Assembly (NCBI GenBank): GCA_029891345.1
Contig: CM057009.1
Location: 89,699,416-89,763,415, forward strand
Length of the DNA stretch: 64,000 nt
Source of the DNA: Dryococelus australis
Taxonomy: Eukaryota > Arthropoda > Insecta > Phasmatodea > Phasmatidae
Reading direction: 5' to 3'
Shown here: positions 46,091 through 57,429 of the stretch, piece after piece
How the letters are laid out: every line of letters starts with the position of its first letter
How positions within the stretch are numbered: the stretch's first letter is position 1
Notes under the pieces: generated by a model
Database searches by the model: none
The model's input: only the letters and a program-made list of their open reading frames with translations
What the model was told of the DNA's origin: nothing
Program-made: the position numbers and the translations under genes

Positions 46091-46165
46091 ACGAGTTGAC
46101 GCAATGTTAACACACACAACTCTTATTAAGGAGTGGTCAGGCTCGAATCTTGATTCGATCATTAC
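46091..46165 (+). repeat. tRNA-like SINE head
   Basis: GAGTTGACGCAATGTTAACA (A-box type), then CACACAACTCTTATTAAGGA in anticodon-arm position, then GTGGTCAGGCTCGAATCTTG (variable region and B box). Total length and order match a tRNA, but the acceptor stem and several pairs are not maintained, so it is a SINE head or tRNA pseudogene and not a working tRNA. A long T run precedes it. Confidence 0.6.
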
Positions 46166-46169
46166 AATT

Positions 46170-47145
46170 TCATTTACTATTTACAAAACTATCTCGAGGC
46201 GAATGAATGCTACCCGCATGCATTTCCAAACCTGGTGTTCTGAGTCACTTGTTCGTCTGTGATTACAACGTCCTTGATGAGACTTCAAGCCATAAACCAA
46301 TCGCCAGACAATAGTGGTCAACCGATAATAAATATTACCTTGCAAACACTCGACATTGTATTTATGAAGGCTATACTTCCAAGGAAATGCGTTGAAAATT
46401 GTTTTTATATTTTTAATATACTTTTTAAATGTATTTAAACCGTGGATAAAATGGGCGCGCAAAATTACAGCAATGTCGCAAGTGTCATACATTATTTTCC
46501 ATCATTTACACAATGATTTATATAGTTGTTGTAGCACAATTATATATTCTTTGGATGTGAATGTTACAAAATTTTAAAATTTTTTTAGAAAGTAAATTAG
46601 ATTTTTTTTCATTTATTCAATATTTTGAAAATTTGAAATTCTTTTTCATCAGTGGTAGTTTACCGCGAATGAGTCCTCTGACCCTGATTCAAATTTACGA
46701 AGAAATTATGGAAACCACGTATTCAATATCAGACAATAGGTGATATTTGTTGTTAAAAGTTTTATTTCATTTCTATGCATCTTTACGAACATCAAATCAA
46801 TACATATGAAGGAGGATTGCATAAAACGATTCAGTAGTGTCGTTCACAAAGCAATGAGTAGTAATCCATGAAACACAATAAATCACTGTTTTAAATATAA
46901 TTTTGTAAGAACAGGTACCAATAAATACGTATTAATTTATGCTCTATTCAGCTCTCGATTAATTTTCAATAAACACTTAGTTTAGAGTTAAAACAAAACT
47001 TTCCAAAACGGAACTAAAATGTGTGCTTTTGTGACATTCATATTTGTTAGAAATGAAATACCTAAGGGAACTGTCGTGATGAAAGGATATTTATTACACA
47101 CACTACTAGCTGTACTCTAAACCAACGATTATAGATTGTGAGTAA
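46170..47145. other. No recognisable gene
   Basis: AT-rich. It may contain the body of the preceding tRNA-like repeat. Frames at 46181-46492 and 46561-46743 are anonymous. Confidence 0.4.
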
Positions 47146-47149
47146 TGCA

Positions 47150-48110
47150 ACAATATTACTAACAAAAAATGGGCTTGTTGTAAAGTCTCCACGAGCTGCA
47201 ATAAGAACTACTACATCCCGTGCCATCGAATCAAACAGGCCTTTGCCGTGTTCCTGGATTATCGCATGTCAAGCTGCCTCTATACGAGTTCACATTTCAT
47301 CGGTATTGGCCGCTAAATGAGAATGACGGTCTATTTGCCTATAATTTCCCAAAAGTTTTCATTAGGTCGAACGGACGTCCAGGCTAGGGAAAAACGGTAT
47401 TTGCCTTGCTTCGATAACGACCTATAGAATTATGGTAACATGTGGTCGAGCTTGTGTTTTTAGAATAAGTCTCTGGGTGTATTCTCAAGGAAGGGCATGA
47501 CTTCGGCCTCGGCCTCGACGATTTCCCTGATGTAGAGCTTGATGCTGAGAGACTCCACCTACATTTCGTAGCAACCGAGATAGCCTATGGTATACCATTG
47601 CTCCATAAACCATCACTCTAATCTTCCGTGCATGGTGACGAAGATCAGCGCATTCTGGAAGACGGCGCTCAACTTCATATCGTTGAATGCGTTTGCGTCC
47701 ATAATTGAATTCCAAAATAAAGTGGCAGCCAACAGAAAATGCATTTCTTCACTATGTATGACATTGCCGATGTTCCTGCGCCTATTTTAGTCCGAGGCAT
47801 AGATGTTTAAGTCTCAGCGGAATCCTAGCAAGGAATGCATGCACACAGTCCTTTGCCATGCAGACGCCTTACAACCGTGTAAACAGATGTCATACCTGTT
47901 AGGCTGTTACGACATTCTACTAACACTTGAGAAGGAGCTGAACATTTCGTCACTGCTTTTTCGATGAGGTGTCTTTTATTCTGAGGTGTCGTCACATTTT
48001 GTGGTTCTTTTCGGGCAACGACTCATCCTTCACTCTTCGGTCCACTGATTATACACTCGCATCATTATCGTGACATTATCTCCGTATGAGCAACAATTGA
48101 GCGGTACAAA
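47150..48110 (-). pseudogene. Tc1-type transposase pseudogene, nearly full length
   Basis: Minus-strand order: RVYNQWTEE and SRCPKRTT (N-terminal DNA-binding part, about 48060-47980), then a VVRRLHGKGLCACIP block (about 47850), then a CIFCWLPLYFGIQL stretch. From 47715 an open frame runs with RKRIQRYEVERRLPECADLR, HHARKIRVMVYGAMVYHRLS (the VMVWGA block), and near 47370 RPNENFWEII, which retains the Glu of DD34E. The expected role is DNA cut-and-paste at TA. Many stops and shifts break it. It is a different subfamily from the relic at 17.9 kb. Confidence 0.82.
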
Positions 48111-48559
48111 AACACTCGTTCCGTAAGCCGGTCATTCAGAATAGTTCAAAATACTTAATGCACTTGAAATGTGAAAATTCAAGTTGACAAGGCAAATTTA
48201 TGTCAGTAAGAACGTTTACAGCTCACTAACGATGAACAAATTTACTTGTCTGGATTTATACAATTTAATATCTCAGCTAAGAGGGTGCTGTTACATCTAG
48301 GATCTACAACATATCTTAAATTCTACTCATTGGTATGTTACACCATGCATTCTATTTCGTGTGAGTTTCAGTTTATTTGCATGTTTCCTTTAAGTTAAGG
48401 CATTTTGTACACACATTACTATATACGACCTTCTTCGGACCATACCCTAAGAAGTCAGTCAGCGTGTGGGTGTTTCTTACTGCTATTCCAGGAAAGTCAT
48501 AATATATTGGCAACTTTGATTCCAAATCAACAAATATTAAACAAATTAATCAAACATGT

Positions 48560-48760
48560 CCGTTTTCTACCAAGACAGTAGTATAAATATGACAATACTG
48601 TAACAAAGGAGACGATCATCAGATTCAGATACATCTGCCATATTGGATGAAGTTTAATCTTGACCTTGATATGCCCTTGATTATGGAATAAATTTGTGAT
48701 GACTTTGAATCCAAGAATTCGCAAAAAATACAAAAATATTGTAAATGTTTCCAAAAAAGT
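48560..48760 (-). repeat. Single inverted unit related to the ~115-bp TCAAGGTCA repeat
   Basis: The minus strand reads TTGTATTTTTTGCGAATTCT, GGATTCAAAGTCAT, ATATCAAGGTCAAGAT and CATCCAATATGGCAGATGTA. This is the block order of the units at 28310-29220, including the CAAGGTCA core. It shows the unit is dispersed and not confined to the array. Confidence 0.65.
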
Positions 48761-48809
48761 AAGTACGTAGATATTTATAAAATTGAAAATTTGGAAAAAT
48801 AACAAATCA

Positions 48810-49020
48810 TTAGAAAATTATGAAAAATTTAAATAAGATATGTAAATTACACATATATAGTAGGTCTGAGGTTTGATCCTCGTCCTCAGTGGTCTTGCTT
48901 TTGAGTGGGGTAGCGCATGCATACCTGGAAAATGTATATATTATAGTCAAACTATGTCGTTGGCCTTTCTTAGTAACATTAAAGTCATGCATTTCGATTA
49001 GAAAAGATTTGATTGACATA
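48810..49020 (-). pseudogene. Polinton/Maverick-type (c-)integrase fragment
   Basis: The minus frame at 49019-48810 carries NVTKKGQRHSLTIIYTFSRY and ACATPLKSKTTEDE. The pattern N-x-G-x-x-(Y/H)-x-L-x-x-I-D-x-F-S-(K/R)-Y-A-W-x-x-P-L-K-x-K-T is characteristic of the DDE integrases of Polintons and relatives, which insert large virus-like DNA transposons. The Asp of the IDxFS motif is Tyr here, and the Trp after YA is Cys, so it is inactive. Only about 40 codons are clear. Upstream sequence (49020-49640) has broken protein-like frames that may be neighbouring parts. Confidence 0.6.
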
Positions 49021-49149
49021 ACTATCCAGCCAATTCATGACATACTTTCTCGATGGGTAACTATCAGGAAAACTGGCATAACTCTCCGAAACCACGTAAT
49101 TCTATCATTATGCAATGTAGCCAGATTCAGTGAGTTCTTAAATTAGGGA

Positions 49150-49640
49150 GATTATTTTGTTAGTGTCGAATATGTTGTCCACAGCCTGCAAAGTGATCTG
49201 CAGTCGCAATCGGCCAATAAATTCATTTGGATACACCCAAAACACAAAGTCTATCTTGCATTTGTTGTCAAAGTTTTCTAGAATTCTTTACTTGCTGAAT
49301 TCGCCCAATCATGGAAAACGTCCTGCGATAATGCTGAGTTTCACATGTGCGGTCCCCTTAAATCGAAATGTAGCAGGATCAACATTATCTTATTGACATG
49401 AGTGGAATGCAGCATTTGTCGATAATTGTGGAAATCAAATTCTGTGTGGTGTCCACGATTTGTATGACACAAAAGTTCGCACATCTCTTGTATGATTATC
49501 ACTTTGCACTTGCTGAGCTGTTAACATCTCGTAGCAAAATATTCACATCTTTACTTCGTATAAATAATTATTTACCATGGTTTCACAAGCCATATGTCTT
49601 TTTGCTGTTCCGATTAAAGCGGGAGTGATGTAGGATTAAG
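49150..49640 (-). pseudogene. Unidentified protein-like relic upstream of the integrase fragment
   Basis: One minus frame gives long stretches with few stops, including CKIDFVFWVYPNEFIGRLRL and FRFKGTAHVKLSIIAGRFP. I do not recognise it. It lies just upstream of the Polinton-like integrase and could belong to the same element, but this is position only. Confidence 0.3.
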
Positions 49641-50177
49641 CAGGCACTCATCATGGATTCATGATGCACTCATGCCTATTTCCATTCTCCTGCCCACAGA
49701 AAGTCGATCAAAGGTAAACAATCGTTATTGCTGGTGTTTCCAGCATTTCTGAACTTCTTTCTGTTTATTATTCGGGTAGCCAATTTCGGTTTTTTTCGCA
49801 TTTGATATCCAGCAGAGGCAAAGTATCGTCCTGTCAAAGATGGCTAAATTCATCGCTTCTGCTATCTGGCGATTAGCTAAAGGCCTCTTCGCGATAGATT
49901 TCGAAAGCTAGCATATTACATTTCGCGAGTATACATATAAACTCATTTGAATAAGAATTATCACTGTGAACGAATAGCGCGAGTACAAGGAAGGTTGCCA
50001 CACATTATCATCATAGCTCGACACGTGTCCCATTCTCATTTAACGTGGTTTGCTTGCATGAATGTGAAGCTAGGGGGCATATATGTCCCTCCATCATTCA
50101 CAGCTGCAAGGTAGTGAAAAAGGCCTTAGTAGTAGTGTGAACCACAGAGCCAAGTTCATTTAATACATATTGTGCCC

Positions 50178-50905
50178 CGATGGCGCATTCGACAAGTGTT
50201 TGCTCACTGAACAAGTTTGAGAGAGGTACCATCGTCGACCTCGGAGAGGTAGGTTGAATGTTTTGGCGCCTTGCTCGCCACTTTAAATGTTCTGTTTACA
50301 CTGTGAGTTGTATTGTATGCAGTGGAAACAGGAAGGTATACACACCCGTCGAGAATATTTGGGACCAGCCAGGTGGACCATCAGCAGGGAGGATCATTTC
50401 GCCATGTGACAGATTGTAAGCCCTCCACGGGCGTCGCTGTGCACCATCCAGTGGCATTTCATTCATGACATCTGGAGATATTCCTGAGCCCACCAGTACT
50501 GTATCCAAGCTGTTACCAGAGCAGTATTTGTAAATATGCTACCCTCTATGATGTCTACCATTAAAACCTGAGAATCAGCGAAAGTCTGTGACCTTATACC
50601 AGGAATAGCTTGCCGTCATGATGTCAATGTGCTTCCTCAGACGGCAAGATCCCCATACCTCTGCCCATCGAGAAAATTTGGTATCATATTGGATGGCAAT
50701 TTGGGCCAGCTACAACTACAGAAGATTTGGAAGTTCAGTTGCGCCAGCTGTAGCAATATCTTCCTGTAGAGAACATATTACCTTTTCGTGCCTCCATGCC
50801 CGACCATGTCGCCACCTGTCTATGTGCTGTGGGTGGGCCAACACCATACTAAGTGCATCCTGCAAGTGTTGGCCCCCTGCAATGCATGATCGGTATGATA
50901 TAATG
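50178..50905 (+). pseudogene. Tc1-type transposase pseudogene with internal deletion
   Basis: Plus frames: MAHSTSVCSLNKFERGTIVD with LGEVG (N-terminal helix-turn-helix, 50178-50250), WRLARHFKCSVYTV, a PVENIWDQPGGPSAGRIISP (GRPR-like hook) block, then a CTIQWHFI block after a frame change. At 50650-50900 comes LPIEKIWYHIGWQFGPATTT, EDLEVQLRQL, a stop, and PVENI..FRASMPDHVATCL. The Glu of PIEKIW is the DD34E residue. The first two catalytic Asp blocks are not seen, so roughly 100 codons are deleted. MITE copy D begins 47 bp downstream. Confidence 0.8.
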
Positions 50906-50951
50906 TTTTGATGTTTTCGTTTTATATACTACCATGTCCTTTACCTGTATA

Positions 50952-51367
50952 AGCTGTTCATGTTAAAATAAACACTTTTGGAAGCCCTGCTTAAGATTAT
51001 CTTGTATGCCCGTTGTGTATTCTTCCCCTTTTGTAAAATCAACATTGCCAGGAGCCTCACCATTTTACTCATGCATCGGTCAAGTGAAACTGTGAAGTTA
51101 TTATAAAAGTTAATACTTTACAAATCTGCTCATTTTTACACGTCGATGCATTAAAAAGACAGAAATCGAAGGAAATAATTTAAGTTATCACAAATGGTTA
51201 CCTAATTCTTTTTATTCGATGTTACGGTATGGAGCTAGTTTCCACCCATCATTACCAACTTTACTGGGCGCATGTAACTCAATGCGCCCGTTAAAATACA
51301 GGCATGTAGGAGCAGGGACTTTTTTCTCAGCTTGATTTCAAAAGTGCTCACTTTATCGTGAACAACA
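50952..51367. mobile_element. MITE copy D (long subfamily, 416 bp)
   Basis: Ends are AGCTGTTCATGTTAAAATAA and the reverse complement of TGTTGTTCACGATAAAGTGA. TATA lies on both sides (50948-50951 and 51368-51371). The interior is collinear with copy C over its whole length. It lies in the same orientation as copy C, some 35 kb away. Confidence 0.9.
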
Positions 51368-51539
51368 TATACTCACTTTTGTGCCCTTGCGATGGCACCT
51401 TCGGCACAATAAAATTTTTGCAAATTATTGTATTCAATGATAATCACTTAGATGTTTCCGTGCATTGCGCTCTCCTATTCTATTCATTTTATGATCATTC
51501 ATAGAATGGAATAAACACATGTCTTGCAGCTGTAGATAT

Positions 51540-54500
51540 ACATACATATTCGTGACGTGAGGAAATTGGGTACTAGATCATCTCGAATCTACCGAGCCAT
51601 GCATTCGACATATTTTTGCAATTTCTCGCAGATCCATTTTCGTACAGTGGCGAGAAATACTCTTTGTCAGATTGGACATCATTGCATTCTGCAAATACTT
51701 GAATGCGTCAAGTCTCTCTCCAATCTACACTTGTTTCATCTCTATTATCTAGGCTTCTACACCCTCTACATACTATTCGATCGCCATCAAATTTGCCACC
51801 AATTGATATTTCACACTCTCGAGCAATTGTCAGAGAAACAAGTCTCTTTGAAGAGTCCTGTTGTGAATTTCCATCAACACATCTACAATTTTATCACAGC
51901 GAAAAACATGTCCGAACTTGGAAATTGAGTCGTGGCTCGTGGTCGGAGTATAATTATTAACAGATTCAATCCATGTCTGCAATTGCTTATGTACTAGAAT
52001 TCTGTACAATTACCAGTATGCCACACTCGTCCTTCCAGCTCAACGAATTTGGGTACATATGAGTACATCTGACTCAAGTGCATGCATTAGATATTTGCAA
52101 GCCATTCCATACTATAGTACTATTGAATGCATAGTCGCTGGTATTTTGGTTTCTAAAGTGATTTCAAATAAATATAGTATATGCATTCTTACAGTCTTGA
52201 ACTGGAGACATTTAGATTCCATTCAGCAAGCTCGACAGTACACATGTGTTGCCATAACCTGAGATCCACAAATCAGTACTTTCACTGTACACTTACATGC
52301 GGAAAATCACATGATATGGATAATGTATCGTATAAGCCTTTCTCTATTCCAATGAAGAGCAGTAACTCAGTGTGCCATTGATTACAAGAGTAGGCGAAAC
52401 ACCTTTGAAGAAATGTTGACCCATGCCATCTACATAGCTACCCATAAGCTCCCCCTTATTTTTAGGTGCAGGAACATGGTTGCTAATGTACCTCCCCACA
52501 ACATCGCATAAATGCACAAAGGGGTTCACATAGGGCGAACAAGGTGGCTACAGCATTCTTTGAAACTCTCCAGAATTCTTCTCGAATCAATTCTGGACAA
52601 CTAGGGTCAATGACATGGTACATTATCTTGATGAAATGTACCATCAATGTGGAAGTACAAGGAGTCCGTGAAAGTTGGCAATGCAATGTCATGGCCAGCA
52701 TGTGCTCACTCAGTATTGTCAGAGCATAAGAACATAAAGGTCTGGGCACTTCCAATATGTACTGGAATGGCAGCATTGCCGATTATTACATTTACGTACT
52801 GATATTCGATGGGACTTCTATGCGATGTATTTGGCAACAGTTCACTGTGATGCACATTAATCAGTTCTGTTATCTTCTTCAGTAAAGTACTCTGGCAAAC
52901 AAAATCCTGCATTATTATCTGCATAGTACTAAAACAAAAATGTAAAAGATGGTCAAATGTATAAGTTTATAGCACGTGATGACTTATGGCAGAAGGAACA
53001 AATGGGCAAATAGAATTGTCTCTGTAGATAAACAACCTTCTAATCAAGTGGTAAATTCACAGATACGCATTTCAGGCTGGGAACGAAGCTATAAAAGATA
53101 ATAGTGTGTGGCGACACTGGCACTAACACACTTAATGAAGTGTACATGTTGCAAGACATATCATACTCCTAACACAAGGATCTAGAAATAAGCAATTTGG
53201 GGACAAGATAAATGTACAGAGGACCAGCAAGATATACATTTCGCCAGACACCAGACCCGCAAAAAAATTAGCTGCCTGGTCCATTTACAACACGATGAAG
53301 GCTACTGTGAACAAGGGTATGGACACAAAGAGGAGACGCAACATAATAGGAAGATGCTGTTCAGTGAGGTAAGGCATAAAAACCATGAGGTATCCTGCAA
53401 TCGGTGATCTCAGCCGTATTGCCAGACAGTAACAAATATCATTAGTGCAGTGAAAAGTGACTGGAATTGATGACAATAACTGGAGGAAACTCATAATCGC
53501 GATCGCAGACTGATATACATTGTCATTCATTAAAAACAGCCAAGGAATGTGCATTCGTCGACCAAACTGATGACATAGAGATACAAGAATGATAGAGAGA
53601 CAGGGCCAGAAGAGACTGTATTAAAATAGCTACCGAAAAAATTACCTAACAGTATGAATCTATACATTTTAAACAAAAATTGAAGATGTATAATGTTTTT
53701 ATTATGTTCAAAACAGACGATTTTCCCCTTAAACCAAAATGTGAATAATATGCTATAGTCAATAGCGATATTTCCACAGGACCAGCTACATACATGGAAA
53801 CATGAATCAAATCTGGCAAATGTGTAGGATTCTATGTTGATCATTTACATCCTTCACCAAAACTTCGGTGGTACCTGAAAGGAAACATGCTGACCTATAG
53901 CTACATAATGACACTGATGGGGAACACATGGAACTGCAGACACTAATGTGGTCATTTTCTGGTACAAAGAGTGAAGAAACCATAGTCGAAAGATCGTGAC
54001 TCCGATGTTGTTGCTGGTACATAAAAGACGTTCACAAATGTATTCATTGATGAGTATGTCAGTATCAATAATTCTAAGCGGTTAAGATATCCGAACCGAG
54101 TGCGATGTATTAACCAGCCCTGGAGTTGCATGGCTAGTGAAACATTGGAACAACTGATTTTCAAAAATACAATGTACTGTCCAACATAGAAAATATTAAG
54201 AATTCCATTTTCCAGTATTGAATAAATAGAGATGTAGAGGAACTCAAAATTTCCACTGGAAAATATAAACTGGTAGATATCTGCAATAAGTCAAAACGTA
54301 TCTAATTTCGGATTTGACATTAGAACTTCATGGTAACCCAGCCATACTAAAGGTCACCACAGGCATAACACAGGTATACGAACGGGCAATTCTGAGTTTC
54401 GAGTCGAGAATTTACAACGCTAGTGGAGCCCAGAAATCGACATGTACTAAAACATATCAGCGAATGTGATATGAATAAACTGCAATTTGACAAGTGCCAG

Positions 54501-55300
54501 CTACATGAATGGTATGCCACGAAATGCAATTCACTAGTTCTCGCTGATGGTGCCTGCCAGTTGTAAACTGGTCGAAGTCCAGAAAAGTCTCATTTATGAT
54601 CCAATAATTGTGAAGATAGTATATGAAGTAGTCATGACAATCACCGATTAGTACGATAATCAGATCGAACTGAAAAATGAAGAATTCACATGGGCTTTCA
54701 CCTGAAATGATGGGACTACACTCAGTGAGGCAAACAATGATAAGCACAACACCAACCAAGAAACCAATGTAACATAAGTCATCAGCATGCTAACACATGT
54801 TAACAATAATTTCCTATGCATACTTTGTTTAACAAAAAATAGTCATTGAGTATGACGTATTAAAAATGGCCCAGTGAATTTTATTTGGCTAGTCAATCGA
54901 CTAGGTTGAACTGACTACTACCAGCGGTATTTGGCTAGACTATACTGTAAATCCTAGGATGAGCGGTCAACAACCATATACAATGACAAGATATTTGCAT
55001 TCGATTTTCACAATATTGCCTGCACATCTATGGTATGCTTATGAGAGCCGATGGGGGACATGCCCTATCACCAAGTTTGTTTACATTTGGATATTTCTCC
55101 TTTTCCTGCAAGTAAGGTACAAGATGAAGACATTTGATATAGATAAAATTAGAGATGTGGATGTAGTGGCCACGGTCAAAAACAACCTTTCGCACACGCC
55201 AAACAATCTCGTTCTGGCCAAGATGGCTGGTTGAGGAATCAAAGCCAAATACAAAGTTCACATTTCCACAGATGGCAAGTTCGAGTTTCACAGATAGCTA
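51540..55300. other. Unassigned stretch with scattered protein-like frames
   Basis: Less AT-rich than its surroundings and dense in medium-length frames on both strands, none with a safe assignment. On plus, one frame near 53265-53420 has KKLAAWSIYNTMKATVNKGM and KRRRNI, and another near 54320-54440 has LELHGNPAILKVTTGITQVY. On minus, hydrophobic frames occur at 53285-53554, 53530-53844 and 54457-54759. It lies near a Polinton-like integrase, so a decayed large DNA element is possible. A decayed host gene is equally possible. Confidence 0.35.
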
Positions 55301-55304
55301 GTTC

Positions 55305-55510
55305 GTGGTGGTCCCACTCTCTTTGTCGTTGGGCTTTGCTGAATATGCAGATAACCGATGCTTACCAAGAACTGATATTAATACTGGCCACTATATATTT
55401 CGATGTGTTGAGTGTGGCCAGAGATGGACTGCAATATGTTATGGTAACCCTGAGAAACATAAAAATGTTCGTCTCTCATGTTACTCCGAGCACCTGCGAA
55501 TGTGTTAAGC
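55305..55510 (+). pseudogene. Cys-rich zinc-binding-like fragment
   Basis: The plus frame reads NTGHYIFRCVECGQRWTAIC followed by NPEKHKNVRL and SCYSEHLRMC. HYxFxCxxCGxxWxxA resembles the start of 3CxxC-type zinc-binding domains, in which a further CxxC pair follows; the spacing here is not regular. The frame is open for 67 codons and stops at 55508. Neighbouring frames at 55130-55230 (YKMKTFDIDKIRDVDVVATV) may be the preceding part in another frame. The protein is unidentified. Confidence 0.35.
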
Positions 55511-56395
55511 AACTCAACTATGCAAATAATGAAAAAAAATTGGCATAACCTTCACGATTTTGAATTTGATAACATGACCAAACATGACTTCCACTATGAG
55601 GAACAACTTGGCCGTAAAGCCATTTTCCAGCAAATAATTCTCGCTTCTTCGTACTTGCATCTACCTTCCAACACTCCAAAGTTTATAATATGAAATAATT
55701 TTGAAAATTCGAAATATTATGTGGATGAACTTGAGCACTCCGTCCGATCAAAAGGGATTTACTTTCCCATATTATCTGTTTCCTCAGGTTCAAGCCTCCT
55801 ACTATAGATGCGAGAGTGCTACCCTATCGTGAATCCGTACATTTTTCGCAGCAAGGCACCGCTTATGGCTTACGAAACATCCCAACAAAAACGAGCGAGT
55901 AAAATTAGTGTTGTGGATTGTAAAATTTAAATTTAATCCAAGGAAATCATTCCCGCGAATGCCACCATGTACTGTTTGATTTTGCACAGAATAGTGAACT
56001 ACGAATGGTTTTTGGTGCCTGATGAGCATGATGAGCTAAGAATGTATATTAGCAGTATGGTCCTGAGTTCACACCTCACTTTGAGTCTGCCTTTCCGAAT
56101 ACAGTATTTTATCTGCAAGGCTTCAATTGTTACAATGGTTATTTGCTCAAGGAGATTGGTATGGCTTTTGATGATAGTACAGCACAAACACACTGCTTTG
56201 AGATCAAACTTCAAACAGGTAACTATCCGGATGCCATTGCCCCCGAACCGACATAATCCTTCTACTAGTTTACATGTAAGAACTACCTAAGCAACACTTT
56301 AGTAAAAAAATGCTGGAATTTATCCTATATAAGTTATGGTGTATGAAACTTATAATGAAAGCTGTTAGACAAATTATGGACTAAGGTTAGAGATC
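55510..56395. other. No recognisable gene
   Basis: Several overlapping short frames on both strands (55802-56029, 55967-56290, 55999-56214) contradict one another and show no motif. Confidence 0.4.
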
Positions 56396-56399
56396 TTAT

Positions 56400-57420
56400 A
56401 ACGAGATAAATGGTCTACAGTTCGAATACCGACCCGGGTTGTAGATAGTTAACTTTGTATGCAGTTTTCTCTCTGTTTATATGCTCATACCTTCCCTATA
56501 TAATGATTTAAGCCATATTCATCGGTTAAGCATATCGTGGGAACCTGAGTTCGAGGCCCGAAATTATAAAAAAATATTAATTTTCTATCGGGCTTAGAAA
56601 AATCCGGCAATTCATCGGAGTGTTCGGTGAATATTAAAGGACTTTATATTAAGGCTAAACGGAAGTTTCAGGCATCGGATATAGGAATCAGATTGAGATA
56701 ATAGGGTTGCAAAACGATTGATAACCCGAGTTTTTAAACCTTTTCAGCTATATTGGTACATTAATTTCTTACTCTGTAGTATTCATGCGCTCTGGATAAA
56801 AGGATTTAAGCCATCTCCAAATGTGAGATACGGTGTAGGGACGCTGAGTTCAAGACCCGAAACTATAAGAAATAATAATTTTCTATCGGACTTCAAGAAA
56901 ATTTCAGAGAATGTTTTAGGAATTTATAATAAAGGCGAAACGGTGGTTTTAGCTATCGGATAAAGGCATCAGAGTGCGATAAAAGGGTTGCAAATCGATT
57001 AATGACCAGACATTTGAAGCCTTTTTATCAATATTAGTACATTCATTTCTCAATTTTTAATACTGATGTGCAACTCATACACGGTTTTAAGCATTTTACG
57101 AAGGTCATGCATAGCTTAGGGACCCGAGTTCGAAGCCCGTAACGATAAAAATATGTTGATTTTCTCTCGGCCTTAGAGAAAATTGAGTAGTTTGGTTCAC
57201 TGTTTCGGAGAATGCTTTAGGAATGAATAATAAACGAGAAATGCAAGTTTTAGGCATCGGATATAAGAATATGGGGAAGATAAGATGATCGTAATTCTAT
57301 TACTGACCCGAGTTTTGGAAACTTTATTTAGCTATGTTTTTACATTAATTTTTTACTATTTAGTATTCATCCATAATTTGTACAGTTTTGACACTTGAGA
57401 AACATGTACAGGTTACCACA
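56400..57420 (+). repeat. ~290-bp tandem array with a Pol III B-box-like motif per unit
   Basis: Units recur with GAGTTCGAGGCCC at 56547, GAGTTCAAGACCC at 56846 and GAGTTCGAAGCCC at 57126 (spacing 299 and 280). A related CAGTTCGAATACC lies at 56419. Each is followed by TTTTCT(A/C)TCGG, AATTTCAGAGAATG-like text, AATAAAGGCGAAACG, GGCATCGGATA, and GACCCGAGTTTT..AAACCTTTT..AGCTAT..TACATTAATTT. TTCGA with this context resembles the tRNA B box. It looks like a tandemly amplified tRNA-derived repeat. Confidence 0.78.
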
Positions 57421-57429
57421 CAGATGAAA

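Noticed and set aside
54457..54759. Hydrophobic minus-strand frame suggesting an insect odorant or gustatory receptor
   Set aside because: No conserved receptor motif, no consistent frame with neighbours, and the plus strand is equally protein-like.
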